Source of the DNA: Pontivivens ytuae
GTDB lineage: Bacteria; Pseudomonadota; Alphaproteobacteria; Rhodobacterales; Rhodobacteraceae
Reading direction: 5' to 3'
Length of the DNA stretch: 64,000 nt
Assembly: GCF_015679265.1 (NCBI RefSeq)
Contig: NZ_CP064942.1
Coordinates: forward strand, 1,644,001 to 1,708,000
The translations under genes and the position numbers were made by a program. This document shows, one piece after another, positions 15,771-27,210 of the stretch; position 1 is the stretch's first letter, and every line of letters begins with the position of its first letter. Below the pieces are notes generated by a model that saw only the letters and a program-made list of their open reading frames with translations, was not told the origin of the DNA and made no database searches.

Positions 15771-16442
15771 ATGAGTTCCTGTGACCTGACCTTGAACGGC
15801 GCCACGCTGACCGCCCGCGAGACCGGCGCGCTCTGGTGGGCGGAGGCGCGGCTGCTCTGCGTCTCCGACCTGCATCTCGGCAAGTCCGAGCGGATCGCCC
15901 GCCGCGGCGGCGCCCTCCTGCCCCCCTACGAGACGCGGGAGACGGTGGACCGACTGGCGCGGGAGATCCTGGCCCTCGCGCCCGCCACCGTCGTTTGCCT
16001 CGGCGACAGCTTCGACGATCTCGCGGCCTGCGACAGCCTGGCGGAGGAGGACCGCACCCGGCTCCAGACCCTGATGGCCGGCCGCCGCTGGATCTGGATC
16101 GAGGGCAACCACGACCCCGGCCCGCTCGGCCTCGGCGGCACCCATCTCGACGAGCTGCGCGAGGGGCCGCTCACCTTCCGCCACATCGCGCAACGGGGGG
16201 AGACGGCGGGCGAGGTCTCGGGCCACTACCACCCGAAGGCGAGCCTGACCTTGCGCGGCAAGCGCATGACGTCGGCCTGCTTCGTGCGCGATGCCCAACG
16301 GCTGATCCTGCCGGCCTTCGGCGCCTATACCGGCGGGCTCAAGGTCTCCTCCCCCGCCATCCGCGGCCTCGTCGCCGCCGATGCCACCGTGCGCCTGACC
16401 CGCGCGCCGCAACACGACATCCCGCTGGACCTCTGCGCGTGA
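15771..16442 (+). CDS. pdeM: Ligase-associated metallophosphoesterase PdeM-like
   Basis: Calcineurin-like phosphoesterase motifs are all present: DLHLGK (D33, H35), LGDSFDD, EGNHDPG and GHYHPKA. The 223-residue length and the amino-terminal LTLNGATLTARETGALWW segment match the PdeM family, annotated as ligase-associated DNA damage response endonuclease. No DNA ligase or helicase partner lies in this window. It ends by a GTGA overlap with a thioesterase gene. Confidence 0.85.
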   Translation: MSSCDLTLNGATLTARETGALWWAEARLLCVSDLHLGKSERIARRGGALLPPYETRETVDRLAREILALAPATVVCLGDSFDDLAACDSLAEEDRTRLQTLMAGRRWIWIEGNHDPGPLGLGGTHLDELREGPLTFRHIAQRGETAGEVSGHYHPKASLTLRGKRMTSACFVRDAQRLILPAFGAYTGGLKVSSPAIRGLVAADATVRLTRAPQHDIPLDLCA

Positions 16443-16858
16443 CACCCCGCGATCCCGACTGGCGCACGGCCGCCCTGGCCGGGTTTGAGCGGCAGGGCCT
16501 CCTGCGCTCCTTCGGTGCCGAAGTGCTCGACATGGCGCCGGGCCGCGTGGTGATCGCGGCCCCGATCACGGAGGCGACGTCGCAGCAGCACGGCTACGGT
16601 CACGCGGGCCTGAGCTTCGCCCTCGGCGACAGTGCCGGAGGGTTCGCGGCGCAGACCCTGCTCGAACCCGGCAAGGGCGTGCTGACCATCGAGATGAAGA
16701 TCAACCTGCTCAACCCCGCGCAGGGCGAGCGCCTGATCGCCACCGGGCAGGTCGAGAAACCCGGCCGCCGCATCTCCGTCGTCCGCGCGGATGTGGAGAA
16801 TGAGGCGGGTCGCGCCGTCGCAACCCTGCTCGGCACCATGATGATCGTGGACGGCTGA
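16439..16858 (+). CDS. PaaI-type hotdog thioesterase
   Basis: A 139-residue single hotdog domain. The motif HGYGHAGLSFALGDSAGGFAAQ has the helix with the catalytic acidic residue typical of PaaI-like acyl-CoA thioesterases, and the strands GVLTIEMKINLLNPA and ERLIATGQVEKPGRRI follow. The acyl-CoA substrate is unknown. The GTG start overlaps the stop of the pdeM gene by 4 nt. Confidence 0.88.
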   Translation: MTPRDPDWRTAALAGFERQGLLRSFGAEVLDMAPGRVVIAAPITEATSQQHGYGHAGLSFALGDSAGGFAAQTLLEPGKGVLTIEMKINLLNPAQGERLIATGQVEKPGRRISVVRADVENEAGRAVATLLGTMMIVDG

Positions 16859-16869
16859 TCGGGGCGTCC

Positions 16870-16890
16870 TCCTCGGGCGCGACCCGAGGA
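16870..16890. terminator. Hairpin between convergent genes
   Basis: Perfect 8-bp stem TCCTCGGG/CCCGAGGA with loop CGCGA, between the thioesterase gene and the oppositely oriented folD. There is no T tract, so it may act as a bidirectional barrier or a 3' end stabiliser rather than a classic terminator. Confidence 0.5.
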
Positions 16891-16933
16891 TCTCCCGACG
16901 CAGCAGATGGCCGGGTCAGGCCCGACCAGAGCC

Positions 16934-17830
16934 TCAGGCCGTCAGCCCCTCCGGCTCCGGCATGCCATGCGCCCGGCAGCAGGCGGTCAGCGTGTTGGCG
17001 AGCAGGCAGGCGATGGTCATCGGCCCGACGCCGCCCGGCACCGGCGTGATCGCCGCCGCGGCCTCCGCCGCACTCTCGAAATGCACGTCGCCGATCAGGC
17101 GCGTCTTGCCCGGCTTGTCGGGATGCGGCTCGCGGGTGATGCCCACGTCGATCACGGTGGCACCCGGCTTCACCCAATCGCCCCGCACCATCTCCGCCCG
17201 CCCCACGGCCGCAACCAGGATATCGGCCCGGCGGCACACCTCTGGCAGGTCCTGCGTCCGCGAATGCGCCATCGTCACCGTACAGTTCTCCTGCAGCAGC
17301 AACTGCGCCATCGGCTTGCCGAAGAGGTTGGAGCGGCCAACGACCACGGCTTCCTTCCCCGAAAGATCCCCGAGCCGGTCGCGCAGCAGCATCAGGCAGC
17401 CGAGCGGCGTGCAACTGACGAGCGCCCGCTCCCCCGTAGCCAGCAGTCCGGCATTGGTCACGCTGAGCCCGTCCACATCCTTGGCCGGATCGATGCGCGC
17501 GACCGTCCGCCGCTCGCTCAGGTGCTCCGGCACCGGGAACTGACACAGGATGCCATGCACATTCGGATCCGCATTCAGCCGGTCGATCAGCGCGAACAGA
17601 TCCGCCTCGGACGTATCGGCAGGCAGCTTGTGCTCGAAAGAGGCCATGCCGACCTCCACCGTCGCGCGATGCTTGTGCGCGACATAGACCTCGCTTGCCG
17701 GATCCTCGCCCACCAGAACCACGGCGAGCCCCGGCGTGATCCCCTGCCCCTTCAACTGCGCAACATGCCCGGCCACGCGCGCCCGCACATCGGCCGCGAA
17801 GGCCTTCCCGTCGATGATCTCAGCAGCCAT
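16934..17830 (-). CDS. folD: Methylenetetrahydrofolate dehydrogenase/cyclohydrolase
   Basis: The bifunctional enzyme interconverts methylene-, methenyl- and formyl-tetrahydrofolate with NADP. Motifs visible include [17 protein letters not shown] near the amino end (catalytic Tyr and Lys), [20 protein letters not shown], and the Rossmann segment [16 protein letters not shown] with [16 protein letters not shown]. The start at MAAEIIDGK (298 residues) matches the family; the frame extends 14 residues further without similarity. It lies directly after fhs on the same strand, so formate activation and its reduction are encoded side by side. Confidence 0.96.
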   Translation of the reverse strand: MAAEIIDGKAFAADVRARVAGHVAQLKGQGITPGLAVVLVGEDPASEVYVAHKHRATVEVGMASFEHKLPADTSEADLFALIDRLNADPNVHGILCQFPVPEHLSERRTVARIDPAKDVDGLSVTNAGLLATGERALVSCTPLGCLMLLRDRLGDLSGKEAVVVGRSNLFGKPMAQLLLQENCTVTMAHSRTQDLPEVCRRADILVAAVGRAEMVRGDWVKPGATVIDVGITREPHPDKPGKTRLIGDVHFESAAEAAAAITPVPGGVGPMTIACLLANTLTACCRAHGMPEPEGLTA

Positions 17831-17865
17831 GGCGCCCTTCTTCTTTATCCAAACATCCCGGGGGA

Positions 17866-17893
17866 GCGCCACAGGCGCGGGGGCGGAGCCCCC
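17866..17893 (-). terminator. Twin hairpin between fhs and folD
   Basis: Two adjoining perfect hairpins, GGGGGC-GGA-GCCCCC at 17879-17893 and GCGCC-ACA-GGCGC at 17866-17878, begin 2 nt after the fhs stop codon. The minus-strand tail reads TCCCCCGGGATGTTTGG. From memory this hairpin-plus-tail form resembles an intergenic element common downstream of Rhodobacterales genes. It probably partly terminates or protects the fhs transcript before folD. Confidence 0.55.
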
Positions 17894-17895
17894 TT

Positions 17896-19572
17896 CTAGA
17901 ACAGCCCCTCGATCTGTCCAGCCTCGTTGAGCATGATCTGCTCGGCCGAGGGGACCCGCGGCAGGCCGGGCATCGTCATGATCTCCCCGCAGATCACCAC
18001 GATGAAGCCCGCGCCCGCGCTCAGCCGCACCTCGCGCACCGGAACCGAATGGCCCGTGGGCGCGCCGCGCAGGTTCGGATCGGTGGAGAAGGAGTACTGC
18101 GTCTTCGCCATGCAGATCGGCAGGTCACCATAGCCCGCCGCCTCCCACTCGCGAAGCTGATCACGGATCTTCTTGTCGGCGAGCACCTCGTCGGCGCGGT
18201 AGATGCGCTTGGCGATAGTCTCGATCTTCTCGAAGAGGGGCAGATCGTCGCGGTAGAGCGGGGCGAAGTTCGACACGTCCGCATCGGCGATCTCGGCGAC
18301 ACGGGTCGCGAGTTCCTTGATCCCCTCCGACCCCTTCGCCCAGTGCTTGCAAAGGATCGCTTCGGAGCCTTGCGTTTCCACATAATCCTTCACCGCCTGC
18401 ACCTCCGCATCGGTGTCGGAGATGAAGTGGTTGATGGCGACGACGACCGGCACACCGAAGCTCTTCACGTTGCCGATATGGCGACCGAGGTTCGCACAGC
18501 CCGCCTCCACGGCCTCCACGTTCTCCTGCCCCAAATCGGCCTTCGCCACGCCGCCGTTCATCTTCATCGCCCGCACAGTGGCGACGACCACGACGCAGGA
18601 GGGCGCGAGGCCCGCCTTGCGGCACTTGATGTTCATGAACTTCTCGGCACCCAGATCCGCGCCGAACCCGGCCTCCGTCACAACGTAATCCGCGAGCTTC
18701 AGCGCCGTCGTCGTCGCGACCACCGAGTTGCAGCCATGGGCGATGTTCGCGAACGGCCCGCCATGCACGAAGGCGGGGTTGTTCTCCAGCGTCTGCACGA
18801 GATTGGGCTGCATCGCCTGCTGCAGCAGCACCGTCATCGCCCCGTCCGCCTTCAGGTCCCGACAGTAGATCGGCGTCTTGTCGCGGCGATAGGCCACGAT
18901 GATGTCGCCCAGCCGCTTCTGCAGATCCTCGAGGTCGGTCGCCAGACACAGGATCGCCATGACCTCGGAGGCCACAGTGATGTCGAAGCCCGCCTGCCGG
19001 GGAAAGCCGTTGGCCACGCCGCCCAGCGAGGTCACCACGTCGCGCAGCGCCCGGTCGTTCATGTCCATCACCCGGCGCCAGACGACGCGCCGCTGGTCGA
19101 TCTCCAACGCGTTGCCCCAGTAGATGTGGTTGTCGATCATCGCGCTCAGCAGGTTGTGCGCACTGGTGATCGCGTGGAAATCGCCGGTGAAGTGGAGGTT
19201 CATCTCCTCCATCGGCACCACCTGCGCATAACCACCGCCCGCGGCGCCACCCTTCATGCCGAAGCACGGGCCGAGCGACGCCTCCCGAATGCAGATCGCC
19301 GCCTTCTTCCCGATCGCGTTCAGCCCGTCGCCGAGGCCCACTGTCGTCGTCGTCTTCCCCTCGCCCGCGGGCGTCGGGTTGATCGCGGTCACGAGGATCA
19401 GCTTGCCGTTCTCGCGCCCGTTCAGCCCCGCAATGAACTCGGCGGAGACCTTCGCCTTGTCATGGCCGAAGGGCAGCAGGTGCTCCGACGGGATGCCGAG
19501 ACCGTCGCCGATCTGCTGAATCGGCTTCTTCTGGGCTTCGCGGGCGATCTCGATATCGGTCTTGTGCGCCAT
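17896..19572 (-). CDS. fhs: Formate-tetrahydrofolate ligase
   Basis: ATP-dependent formyl-tetrahydrofolate synthetase, feeding one-carbon units into purine and methyl group synthesis. The P-loop-like motif [18 protein letters not shown] sits near residues 66-83. The family stretches [37 protein letters not shown] and [15 protein letters not shown] are all present. The 558-residue length from the ATG at 19572 equals the usual size; the open frame further upstream is not part of the gene. folD follows. Confidence 0.97.
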   Translation of the reverse strand: MAHKTDIEIAREAQKKPIQQIGDGLGIPSEHLLPFGHDKAKVSAEFIAGLNGRENGKLILVTAINPTPAGEGKTTTTVGLGDGLNAIGKKAAICIREASLGPCFGMKGGAAGGGYAQVVPMEEMNLHFTGDFHAITSAHNLLSAMIDNHIYWGNALEIDQRRVVWRRVMDMNDRALRDVVTSLGGVANGFPRQAGFDITVASEVMAILCLATDLEDLQKRLGDIIVAYRRDKTPIYCRDLKADGAMTVLLQQAMQPNLVQTLENNPAFVHGGPFANIAHGCNSVVATTTALKLADYVVTEAGFGADLGAEKFMNIKCRKAGLAPSCVVVVATVRAMKMNGGVAKADLGQENVEAVEAGCANLGRHIGNVKSFGVPVVVAINHFISDTDAEVQAVKDYVETQGSEAILCKHWAKGSEGIKELATRVAEIADADVSNFAPLYRDDLPLFEKIETIAKRIYRADEVLADKKIRDQLREWEAAGYGDLPICMAKTQYSFSTDPNLRGAPTGHSVPVREVRLSAGAGFIVVICGEIMTMPGLPRVPSAEQIMLNEAGQIEGLF

Positions 19573-19718
19573 GATGGGTCCTGTCCTCGTGCGGGGCGTG
19601 CGCCGTTGTCCCGCGCACTGAAGCGGACGTGCAAGGTGCAGGAGCGTGGATTTGCGACGAAATCCGCGCCACGCGCGACCGAATGGCGCACATGACGTCT
19701 CCGATCGGAAAGCCGCGG

Positions 19719-20300
19719 TCAGATGTGGGGATAAAGGCGCTGCGGCGGGACGTGCAGCCGGACCTCGTCGCCGAGCAGGATCATCCCCTCCGCCTCCACC
19801 CAACCCGTGAGGCCCCGGCGGCCCTTCGCGGCGGGCTTGTAACCGGTGCCATGGCCCGGGCGGCGACGCTCGATCTCCTTCGCGGGCCACTGGCAGGGCG
19901 CGTTCTCCATATCGACGACGAGGCTCGCCCCCCGCTCGAAGATCAGGCGGGAGGACGGCGGGAGTTGCGTGAAATCGGGGATCCCCTCGATCAGAATGTT
20001 GGTCCCGACCCATTCCGGCGGCAGCTCGTCGAGCTCCAGCGCCGCGCCGGTCGCCGCCAGCTCCTCCGCCGACAGCAGCGAGACCTGCCGCGTGTTCCGA
20101 ATCGGCGTGCCGACGGCGTATTGCGTCCGCACCCGCGCGCAGCTCTCCCGGATCAGGCCGGAATGATACTCTCCCTCCAGCCCGTTGAAGGTCGCCTCGA
20201 CCCGGTCGACCGGGGCGGAGCACAGGCTCTCGTTGCGGTCGGTGACGAGGCCCAGCCAGGTCACGCGGCCGGTGATTTCGGTGGATTGCAGGACAGGCAA
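19719..20300 (-). CDS. MOSC domain-containing protein
   Basis: The start (M)[16 protein letters not shown], encoded by TTG at 20300 with an upstream GAGG, matches the usual amino end of short alphaproteobacterial MOSC proteins. The core [33 protein letters not shown], then [21 protein letters not shown], is the MOSC beta-barrel. A Cys (SCARV) near residue 54 could bind sulfur. Such proteins are linked to molybdenum cofactor sulfur transfer, but the exact role is not set. It lies 10 nt after tam. Confidence 0.8.
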   Translation of the reverse strand: MPVLQSTEITGRVTWLGLVTDRNESLCSAPVDRVEATFNGLEGEYHSGLIRESCARVRTQYAVGTPIRNTRQVSLLSAEELAATGAALELDELPPEWVGTNILIEGIPDFTQLPPSSRLIFERGASLVVDMENAPCQWPAKEIERRRPGHGTGYKPAAKGRRGLTGWVEAEGMILLGDEVRLHVPPQRLYPHI

Positions 20301-20310
20301 GTAAGGAACC

Positions 20311-21098
20311 TCAGACAGTCAGGACGGCAAACTGCCGGCGGAAGGGCATCATGACGCGTCCATCGGAAGCCGGAGAATACACCTCCGACAGGGCCGCATC
20401 ATAGGCGTCGAAAAAGCGCGCCCGCTCGCCCGCATCGAGCTGCGCCAGCACGGGCAGCGCGGCGGTGGAGCGGGTGAAGGCGCGCACCGGGTGGCTGCCA
20501 TCCTCCGTCGCGTCCAGCACATGCAGGTACTCGCTTTCCCAAACGGACACGTCCCCGAGCGGCGCGAGGATCGCCTGCAGCATTTCGGGCGGAGCGACCG
20601 GCGGCTCCCGCCGCGGCGCGAACCGGTCGGGGAAGAGCCGCGCCGCGGTCTCCTCGATCAAGCGGTGGGACGGCGCCCCGAACTGCCGCGGCATCTGCAC
20701 GGCAAGCAAGCCGCCGGGCGCCAGGAACCCCGCCAGCCGCGGGAAGAGCGCCGCATGATCCGGCAACCAGTGCAGCACCGCGTTGGATAAGATGAGGGCG
20801 GGTGCCTCCTCGGGAACCCACGCCGCGATATCCGCATCGTCCAAGTCGTCATAGATGCCGCTCTCCACTCCGGCCAGCATCGCCGCCGACCCGTCGAGCC
20901 CGATCAGCCGCCGTCCCGGAAACCGCTCCCGCAACAGCGGCCCGGCTGCCCCGGTCCCACAGCCGAGGTCCACGACCGGCCCCGGCGGCAGGGCATCGGG
21001 CACATCGCTCAGCAGATGAATAACCGGGCGCAGACGAAGACGCCGGAACCTGTCATAGGTCCCGGCGTCCCAGTCGTGTTCGATATCGGCAAGCGCCA

Positions 21099-21099
<1 letters not shown>
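20311..21099 (-). CDS. tam: Trans-aconitate 2-methyltransferase-like protein
   Basis: A 262-residue class I SAM-dependent methyltransferase. Motif I is VVDLGCGTGAAGPLL (about residues 42-56), and IGLDGSAAMLAGV, ALILSNAVLHWLPDHAALF and LAPGGLLAVQMPRQFGAPSH follow. The WD-x-YDRFRRLRLRP amino end and QMPRQ...PSH segments match Tam, which methylates trans-aconitate, an inhibitor of aconitase. The ATG overlaps the ftsH stop by one base (TGATG). Confidence 0.85.
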
Positions 21100-23018
<1,919 letters not shown>

Positions 23019-23105
23019 TTAAGATGCTCCCATGTCGGACGCGGAATGAGGCCGTCACGTCCCTTGAATGCTTTCGCTGCAACATAGGCCCCGCGGGCCG
23101 TGCGT

Positions 23106-24302
23106 TCAATGCGGCGTGCCCCGCGGGGCGAAGTGTCTCAACCGGATGCTCACGTCCTGTTGCACGGGATGCAGCGGCGAGGCGACAATCCGCCCACCGA
23201 TGCGAACAGCCGGGAGGGTGCGGGCAACCTCGTCCGGGACATCGCCGCGGTCCGGGAAGGGACCGAGGGCGCCGACGGTCGCCCCTTCGAGATGGGTCGT
23301 GACGCGCCAGCGGCCGTCCCAGACTGTGGTTTCGGTGAGCGTTGTTGGCGGCGCCACGGCATTCGGCTCCCGCCGCAGATGCCACACAGGCCCGCGAGGC
23401 CGCAGTACGCAACCGGCGAGCGTGCCCGTCTCCCCGGCCGTGGCACGGTCCAGAAGCCGGTTAAGGCCGTCGAGCCGCGGCGGATACGCCTCTCCACCGA
23501 CGTGGAGCAGCAGGGCCGACATCAGCCGCAGCCGGATCTCCTCCGGCAGGGTCTCCAGCGCCGGACGCGAGATCAGGATCTCCCCCGTCGGACGCTCACT
23601 GATACAGGCCTGCGCGGCCTCGGCGACGTCACGCTCCAGCGCCCGCCGTGCGCGCGTCAGCGCCTCCGCCGTCTCCGCCAGCCGCTCCGCATCCAGCCCC
23701 AGCTTGGCGAGACCCGGCAGTGCGGCCCGCATCCGAGCCCGATCAAAGCGGGGATCCTCGTTGCTCGGATCCTCTACCCAGCCGACGCCCCGCGCCGTCA
23801 GAAGCGCCCGCAACTCACCCCGACCGACCTTCAGAAGCGGGCGGAGCCACGTCACGCCCGCTTCCTCCCACCGATCCGTCATGGCGGCGAGGCCATCGAC
23901 GCCGGACCCGCGGGCGAGGCGCATCAGGAACGTCTCGGCCACATCATCTCGCGTATGGCCCAGCAGCACGGAGCCGACCCCGTGCGCCGCCGCCCACTCT
24001 GCCAGCAGCGTCCGCCGCGCGGAGCGCGCCCGCGCCTGCAGGTTGCCGCCTGCCCCATCCTCTTCCCAGGTCAAAGTCGCGTTAGGAATGCCCAATCCTG
24101 CGCAGAACGCCGCGACCCGCGCCGCCTCCCCCGCACTCTCCGCCCGCAACCCGTGATCCACCGTGGCCGCCCGCACAGCCATGCCCCGCGCCGCCGCCCA
24201 CTCCTGCACCAGCACCAGCAGCGCCATGCTGTCGCCGCCGCCCGACACCGCAACGCCGAGCGGCCCCGGCGCCGCCGCGGCCATCACCTCCGGATCGAGC
24301 AT
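23106..24302 (-). CDS. tilS: tRNA(Ile)-lysidine synthetase
   Basis: It converts the wobble C of the CAU-anticodon isoleucine tRNA to lysidine, so that AUA is read. The PP-loop SGGGDS (20-25) lies at the amino end, and the family pieces TVDHGLR, LLGHTRDDVAETFLMRLARGSG and WVEDPSNEDPRFDRARMR follow. 398 residues is normal. Only 5 nt separate it from cpoB, and ftsH follows about 90 nt later, an order conserved in many alphaproteobacteria. Confidence 0.96.
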   Translation of the reverse strand: MLDPEVMAAAAPGPLGVAVSGGGDSMALLVLVQEWAAARGMAVRAATVDHGLRAESAGEAARVAAFCAGLGIPNATLTWEEDGAGGNLQARARSARRTLLAEWAAAHGVGSVLLGHTRDDVAETFLMRLARGSGVDGLAAMTDRWEEAGVTWLRPLLKVGRGELRALLTARGVGWVEDPSNEDPRFDRARMRAALPGLAKLGLDAERLAETAEALTRARRALERDVAEAAQACISERPTGEILISRPALETLPEEIRLRLMSALLLHVGGEAYPPRLDGLNRLLDRATAGETGTLAGCVLRPRGPVWHLRREPNAVAPPTTLTETTVWDGRWRVTTHLEGATVGALGPFPDRGDVPDEVARTLPAVRIGGRIVASPLHPVQQDVSIRLRHFAPRGTPH

Positions 24303-24307
24303 CGCGC

Positions 24308-25192
24308 TCAGGGGCAGGCGAGCGACTGTTTCGCGTTGAGAACGGAGGTCGTGTAGTCCTCACCCTGGCCGCTGAACCGCGTCAGCGCCTCGTCATAGGT
24401 CAGGCACGCCTCCGTCACCTGACCTATGCTGCCGAGCGTGTCGGCCAGCCGCCGCAGCGCCTCGGGCGCGATCTCGGAGGTCGGCGAGCCCGAAAACGCG
24501 TTGAGGAAATTCAGCGCCGCCTCGCGATTGTCGCCCTGCTGCACATGCGCCTCGCCGAGCCAGAACCGCGCTTCGGAGGTCAGCGGACCACCGGGGAACG
24601 TCTCCAGAAAGCTCTCGAAACCGGACACGGCGAGCTCCGTATCACCCGCATCGTACCGCGCCTTCGCGGCATCGAACGCCGCCCGCTCGGTCAGCGCCAC
24701 CTGCGGCTCGGGCGCGCTACCGGCCCCGCTGCCACCCGACGTACCGCCCCCCAGATCGGAGGCCGGGGCGACATAACTCGTGTCGCCGCCCTCCAGCTCC
24801 GTCAGGCGGAAGTCGAGATCTGCGACGCGCCGTCCGCCATCCTCGGCAATGCGGCGCACGTCGAACTGCAGCTCCTCCACACGGCCCGTCAGCTCCCGGA
24901 TCCGCGTCTCGATCAGGTCGAGCCGGTTGAGCGTCGTCGTGTCGAAGGGCACGCCCGGCTCGACCTGCCCGGTGCTGACGAGCTGCTGGCGGATGCCCTG
25001 CAGATCCTCGTCGAGGCGCTGCAGCGTCAGCCGCAGATCCTCCAGCGTCGTGGGCGGCGTCTCCTGCCCAGACAGCACGTCAGCGAGCGGATCGCCGGTG
25101 CCCGCCGCGGGCGGTGGGGTCGTCGTGTCCTGGGCGGTGGCGGTCAGGGGCGCAAGGCCGAGGGTCAGGATCAGAACCAGATGTCTCAGCAT
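24308..25192 (-). CDS. cpoB: Cell division coordinator CpoB/YbgF
   Basis: An exported Tol-Pal partner: signal peptide MLRHLVLILTLGLAPLTATAQ, a long predicted coiled coil at about residues 45-120 (LEDLRLTLQRLDEDLQGIR and later heptads), a Gly/Ser linker, then TPR repeats beginning AAFDAAKARYDAGDTELAVSGFESF. CpoB links outer-membrane constriction by Tol-Pal with peptidoglycan synthesis at division. The chosen start gives 294 residues with a signal peptide; the longer frame would add 17 arginine-rich residues before it. Confidence 0.93.
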   Translation of the reverse strand: MLRHLVLILTLGLAPLTATAQDTTTPPPAAGTGDPLADVLSGQETPPTTLEDLRLTLQRLDEDLQGIRQQLVSTGQVEPGVPFDTTTLNRLDLIETRIRELTGRVEELQFDVRRIAEDGGRRVADLDFRLTELEGGDTSYVAPASDLGGGTSGGSGAGSAPEPQVALTERAAFDAAKARYDAGDTELAVSGFESFLETFPGGPLTSEARFWLGEAHVQQGDNREAALNFLNAFSGSPTSEIAPEALRRLADTLGSIGQVTEACLTYDEALTRFSGQGEDYTTSVLNAKQSLACP

Positions 25193-25219
25193 GAGTTGCG
25201 CCTCCGCCAGTCTTGTTGG

Positions 25220-25241
25220 GCGGGGGCGCTGCCGCCCCCGC
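25220..25241 (-). terminator. Strong hairpin between pal and cpoB
   Basis: A perfect stem of CGGGGGCG/CGCCCCCG plus one more G-C pair, with a 4-nt loop, and no T tract. Its intercistronic position suggests partial attenuation or mRNA end protection of the tol-pal part of the transcript. Confidence 0.5.
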
Positions 25242-25251
25242 AATACGGGAC

Positions 25252-25761
25252 TTAGCCCGTCAGGCCGCCCGCCACCACCGTCACGGCGCGGCGGTTCTGC
25301 TGCCAGCAGGTCGGGTCGGAGCAGAGCTCGGCCGGACGCTCCTTGCCGTAGCTGACGGTGCTCATGCGGCCCGCGTCGATGCCCTGGGTCACCAGGAAGT
25401 CGTAGGCGGCCTGCGCCCGGCGCGCACCGAGGGCGAGGTTGTACTCGCGGGTGCCGCGCTCATCCGCGTGGCCCTCGATGACCAGCGTGCGGTCCGGATA
25501 CTGCTGCAACCACTGCGCCTGACGGGTCAGCGTCTGCTGCGCCGCGCTGTCGAGCGAGCTGGAATCGGTCTGGAAGAACACCCGGTCGCCCACCGTCGTG
25601 GTGAAGTAGGCGAGCGAGCCCTGATCGACCGCACCGGCACCGCCCGCGCCGAGCCCGCCCGCGCCCGTGGCGGCGGAGCCTGCGCCCTGATCGGCGGTGG
25701 TGGTGCACGCGGCCAGCGATGCGGCAAGTGCTGCGGCGAGGAGATACTTCATCGGAGCCAT
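25252..25761 (-). CDS. pal: Peptidoglycan-associated lipoprotein Pal
   Basis: A lipobox LAAC closes a short signal peptide, so the mature protein starts with a lipidated Cys and sits in the outer membrane. A Gly/Ala-rich linker is followed by an OmpA-like peptidoglycan-binding domain with LVIEGHADERGTREYNLALGARRA and NRRAVTVV. It forms the outer-membrane end of the Tol-Pal complex. An in-frame ATG nine bases downstream (25752) is an equally possible start. It follows tolB in the usual order. Confidence 0.96.
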   Translation of the reverse strand: MAPMKYLLAAALAASLAACTTTADQGAGSAATGAGGLGAGGAGAVDQGSLAYFTTTVGDRVFFQTDSSSLDSAAQQTLTRQAQWLQQYPDRTLVIEGHADERGTREYNLALGARRAQAAYDFLVTQGIDAGRMSTVSYGKERPAELCSDPTCWQQNRRAVTVVAGGLTG

Positions 25762-25835
25762 GGTTTCTGTCCCTTTTCGGTCCTCTGGTTCGGTCGTTGC
25801 CGCCCCGGGGGGCCGGGGCGGAAGGTCTTCGTTCC

Positions 25836-27164
25836 TCAGTCGTCGCGCAGCGGCGACCAGCTCGGGTCGGACGCCCCGCCGGGGGTGGGAACGTATCTCA
25901 GGTTGCGGCCGGTCACGTCGACCGACACCAGCGAGGCCGCCCCCAACGGCCCCGGCGTCTCGCGGAAGAACATCAGGACGCGCCCGTTCGGCGACCAGGT
26001 CGGCCCTTCGTCGAGATAGGAGGCGGTCAGGAGCTGCTCGCCCGACCCGTCCACGTTCATGACGCCGACATGGAAGCGGCCGTCCACCTGCTTGGTGAAC
26101 GCGATCTTGTCGCCGCGCGGGCTCCAGACCGGGGTGCCGTAGGTGCCGCGGCCGAAGCTGATCCGCTGCCCTGGCCCGCCCGACGCGCTCATGATGTAGA
26201 GCTGCTGGCTGCCGCCCTGATCGCTCTCGAACACCACCTGGCTGCCATCGGGCGAATACGAGGGCGCGGTCTCGATCGCCGGGCTCCGCGTCAGCCGTTG
26301 CCGCGAGCGCGTGGCGAGGTCGATGGTGTAGATGTCGGTGTTGGCCCCCGAGGTCTGGCTCAGGATCACCCGGCTGCCATCGGGCGAGAAGCGCGGTGCG
26401 AAGGTCATCCCGTCCACCGCGCCCAGTTCTGTCCGCGTGCCGGTCACGAGGTTGATGAGGTAGACCTGCGGAAAGCCGGTCGCATAGCTGGTGTAGATCA
26501 CCGCATCGCCATTGGGCGAGAAGCGGGGGGCGAGCACCAGGTCCGACCCGCTGGTCAGGTAGCGCACGTTCGCACCGTCCTGATCCATGACGCCGATGCG
26601 CTTCACGCGCTGGCCCTTCGGCCCGGTCTCGTCGACGAAGACGACCTCGCTGTCGAAATACGGCGCCTCGCCGGTCAGGCGGGAGTAGACCACGTCCGCC
26701 ACCTTGTGCGCCGCGCGCCGCCAGTTGTCCGGATCGGTGGTGAAGACCACGCCGTCGCCGATCTCCGACGCGCCGAACACGTCCCAGAGCCGCATCTCCA
26801 CGGCCAGACGCCCGTCCGGCGCGATCGACACCGCGCCCGCGATCAGACCTTGCGCGTTGATCACCTGCCAGTCCGCGAAGATCGGCTGCGTGTCGACGCC
26901 GAGATTGCGGCTGATGAACGCCTCCGAGGAGATCTCGCGGAACAGCCCCGTATTGACCAGATCGGCCATGACCACGTCGGTGATCTGGCTCGCGAACTGC
27001 CCCGCACGGGCGTCGCGCGCGGCGAAGTCGGGTGCGGCCAGCGGCACCGGCTCCACGATCCCGCGGTCGATGGTGACACGCAGAGGTTCCTGCGTGCCTT
27101 GTGCAAACGCCTGTCCCGCCGCCAGGAGAGCCAGCGCGAGAGAGAGAACGGCTCGTCTCAACAT
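25836..27164 (-). CDS. tolB: Tol-Pal system periplasmic protein TolB
   Basis: Signal peptide [22 protein letters not shown], an amino-terminal domain, then a six-bladed beta-propeller with repeated [32 protein letters not shown] and PTWSPNG motifs. TolB binds Pal and is released by TolA. 442 residues is normal. It lies between tolA and pal. Confidence 0.97.
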   Translation of the reverse strand: MLRRAVLSLALALLAAGQAFAQGTQEPLRVTIDRGIVEPVPLAAPDFAARDARAGQFASQITDVVMADLVNTGLFREISSEAFISRNLGVDTQPIFADWQVINAQGLIAGAVSIAPDGRLAVEMRLWDVFGASEIGDGVVFTTDPDNWRRAAHKVADVVYSRLTGEAPYFDSEVVFVDETGPKGQRVKRIGVMDQDGANVRYLTSGSDLVLAPRFSPNGDAVIYTSYATGFPQVYLINLVTGTRTELGAVDGMTFAPRFSPDGSRVILSQTSGANTDIYTIDLATRSRQRLTRSPAIETAPSYSPDGSQVVFESDQGGSQQLYIMSASGGPGQRISFGRGTYGTPVWSPRGDKIAFTKQVDGRFHVGVMNVDGSGEQLLTASYLDEGPTWSPNGRVLMFFRETPGPLGAASLVSVDVTGRNLRYVPTPGGASDPSWSPLRDD

Positions 27165-27210
27165 CTTCGAAATCCTACCTGCTCATGCCCCAAAACAGAA
27201 GATTGTGCGG

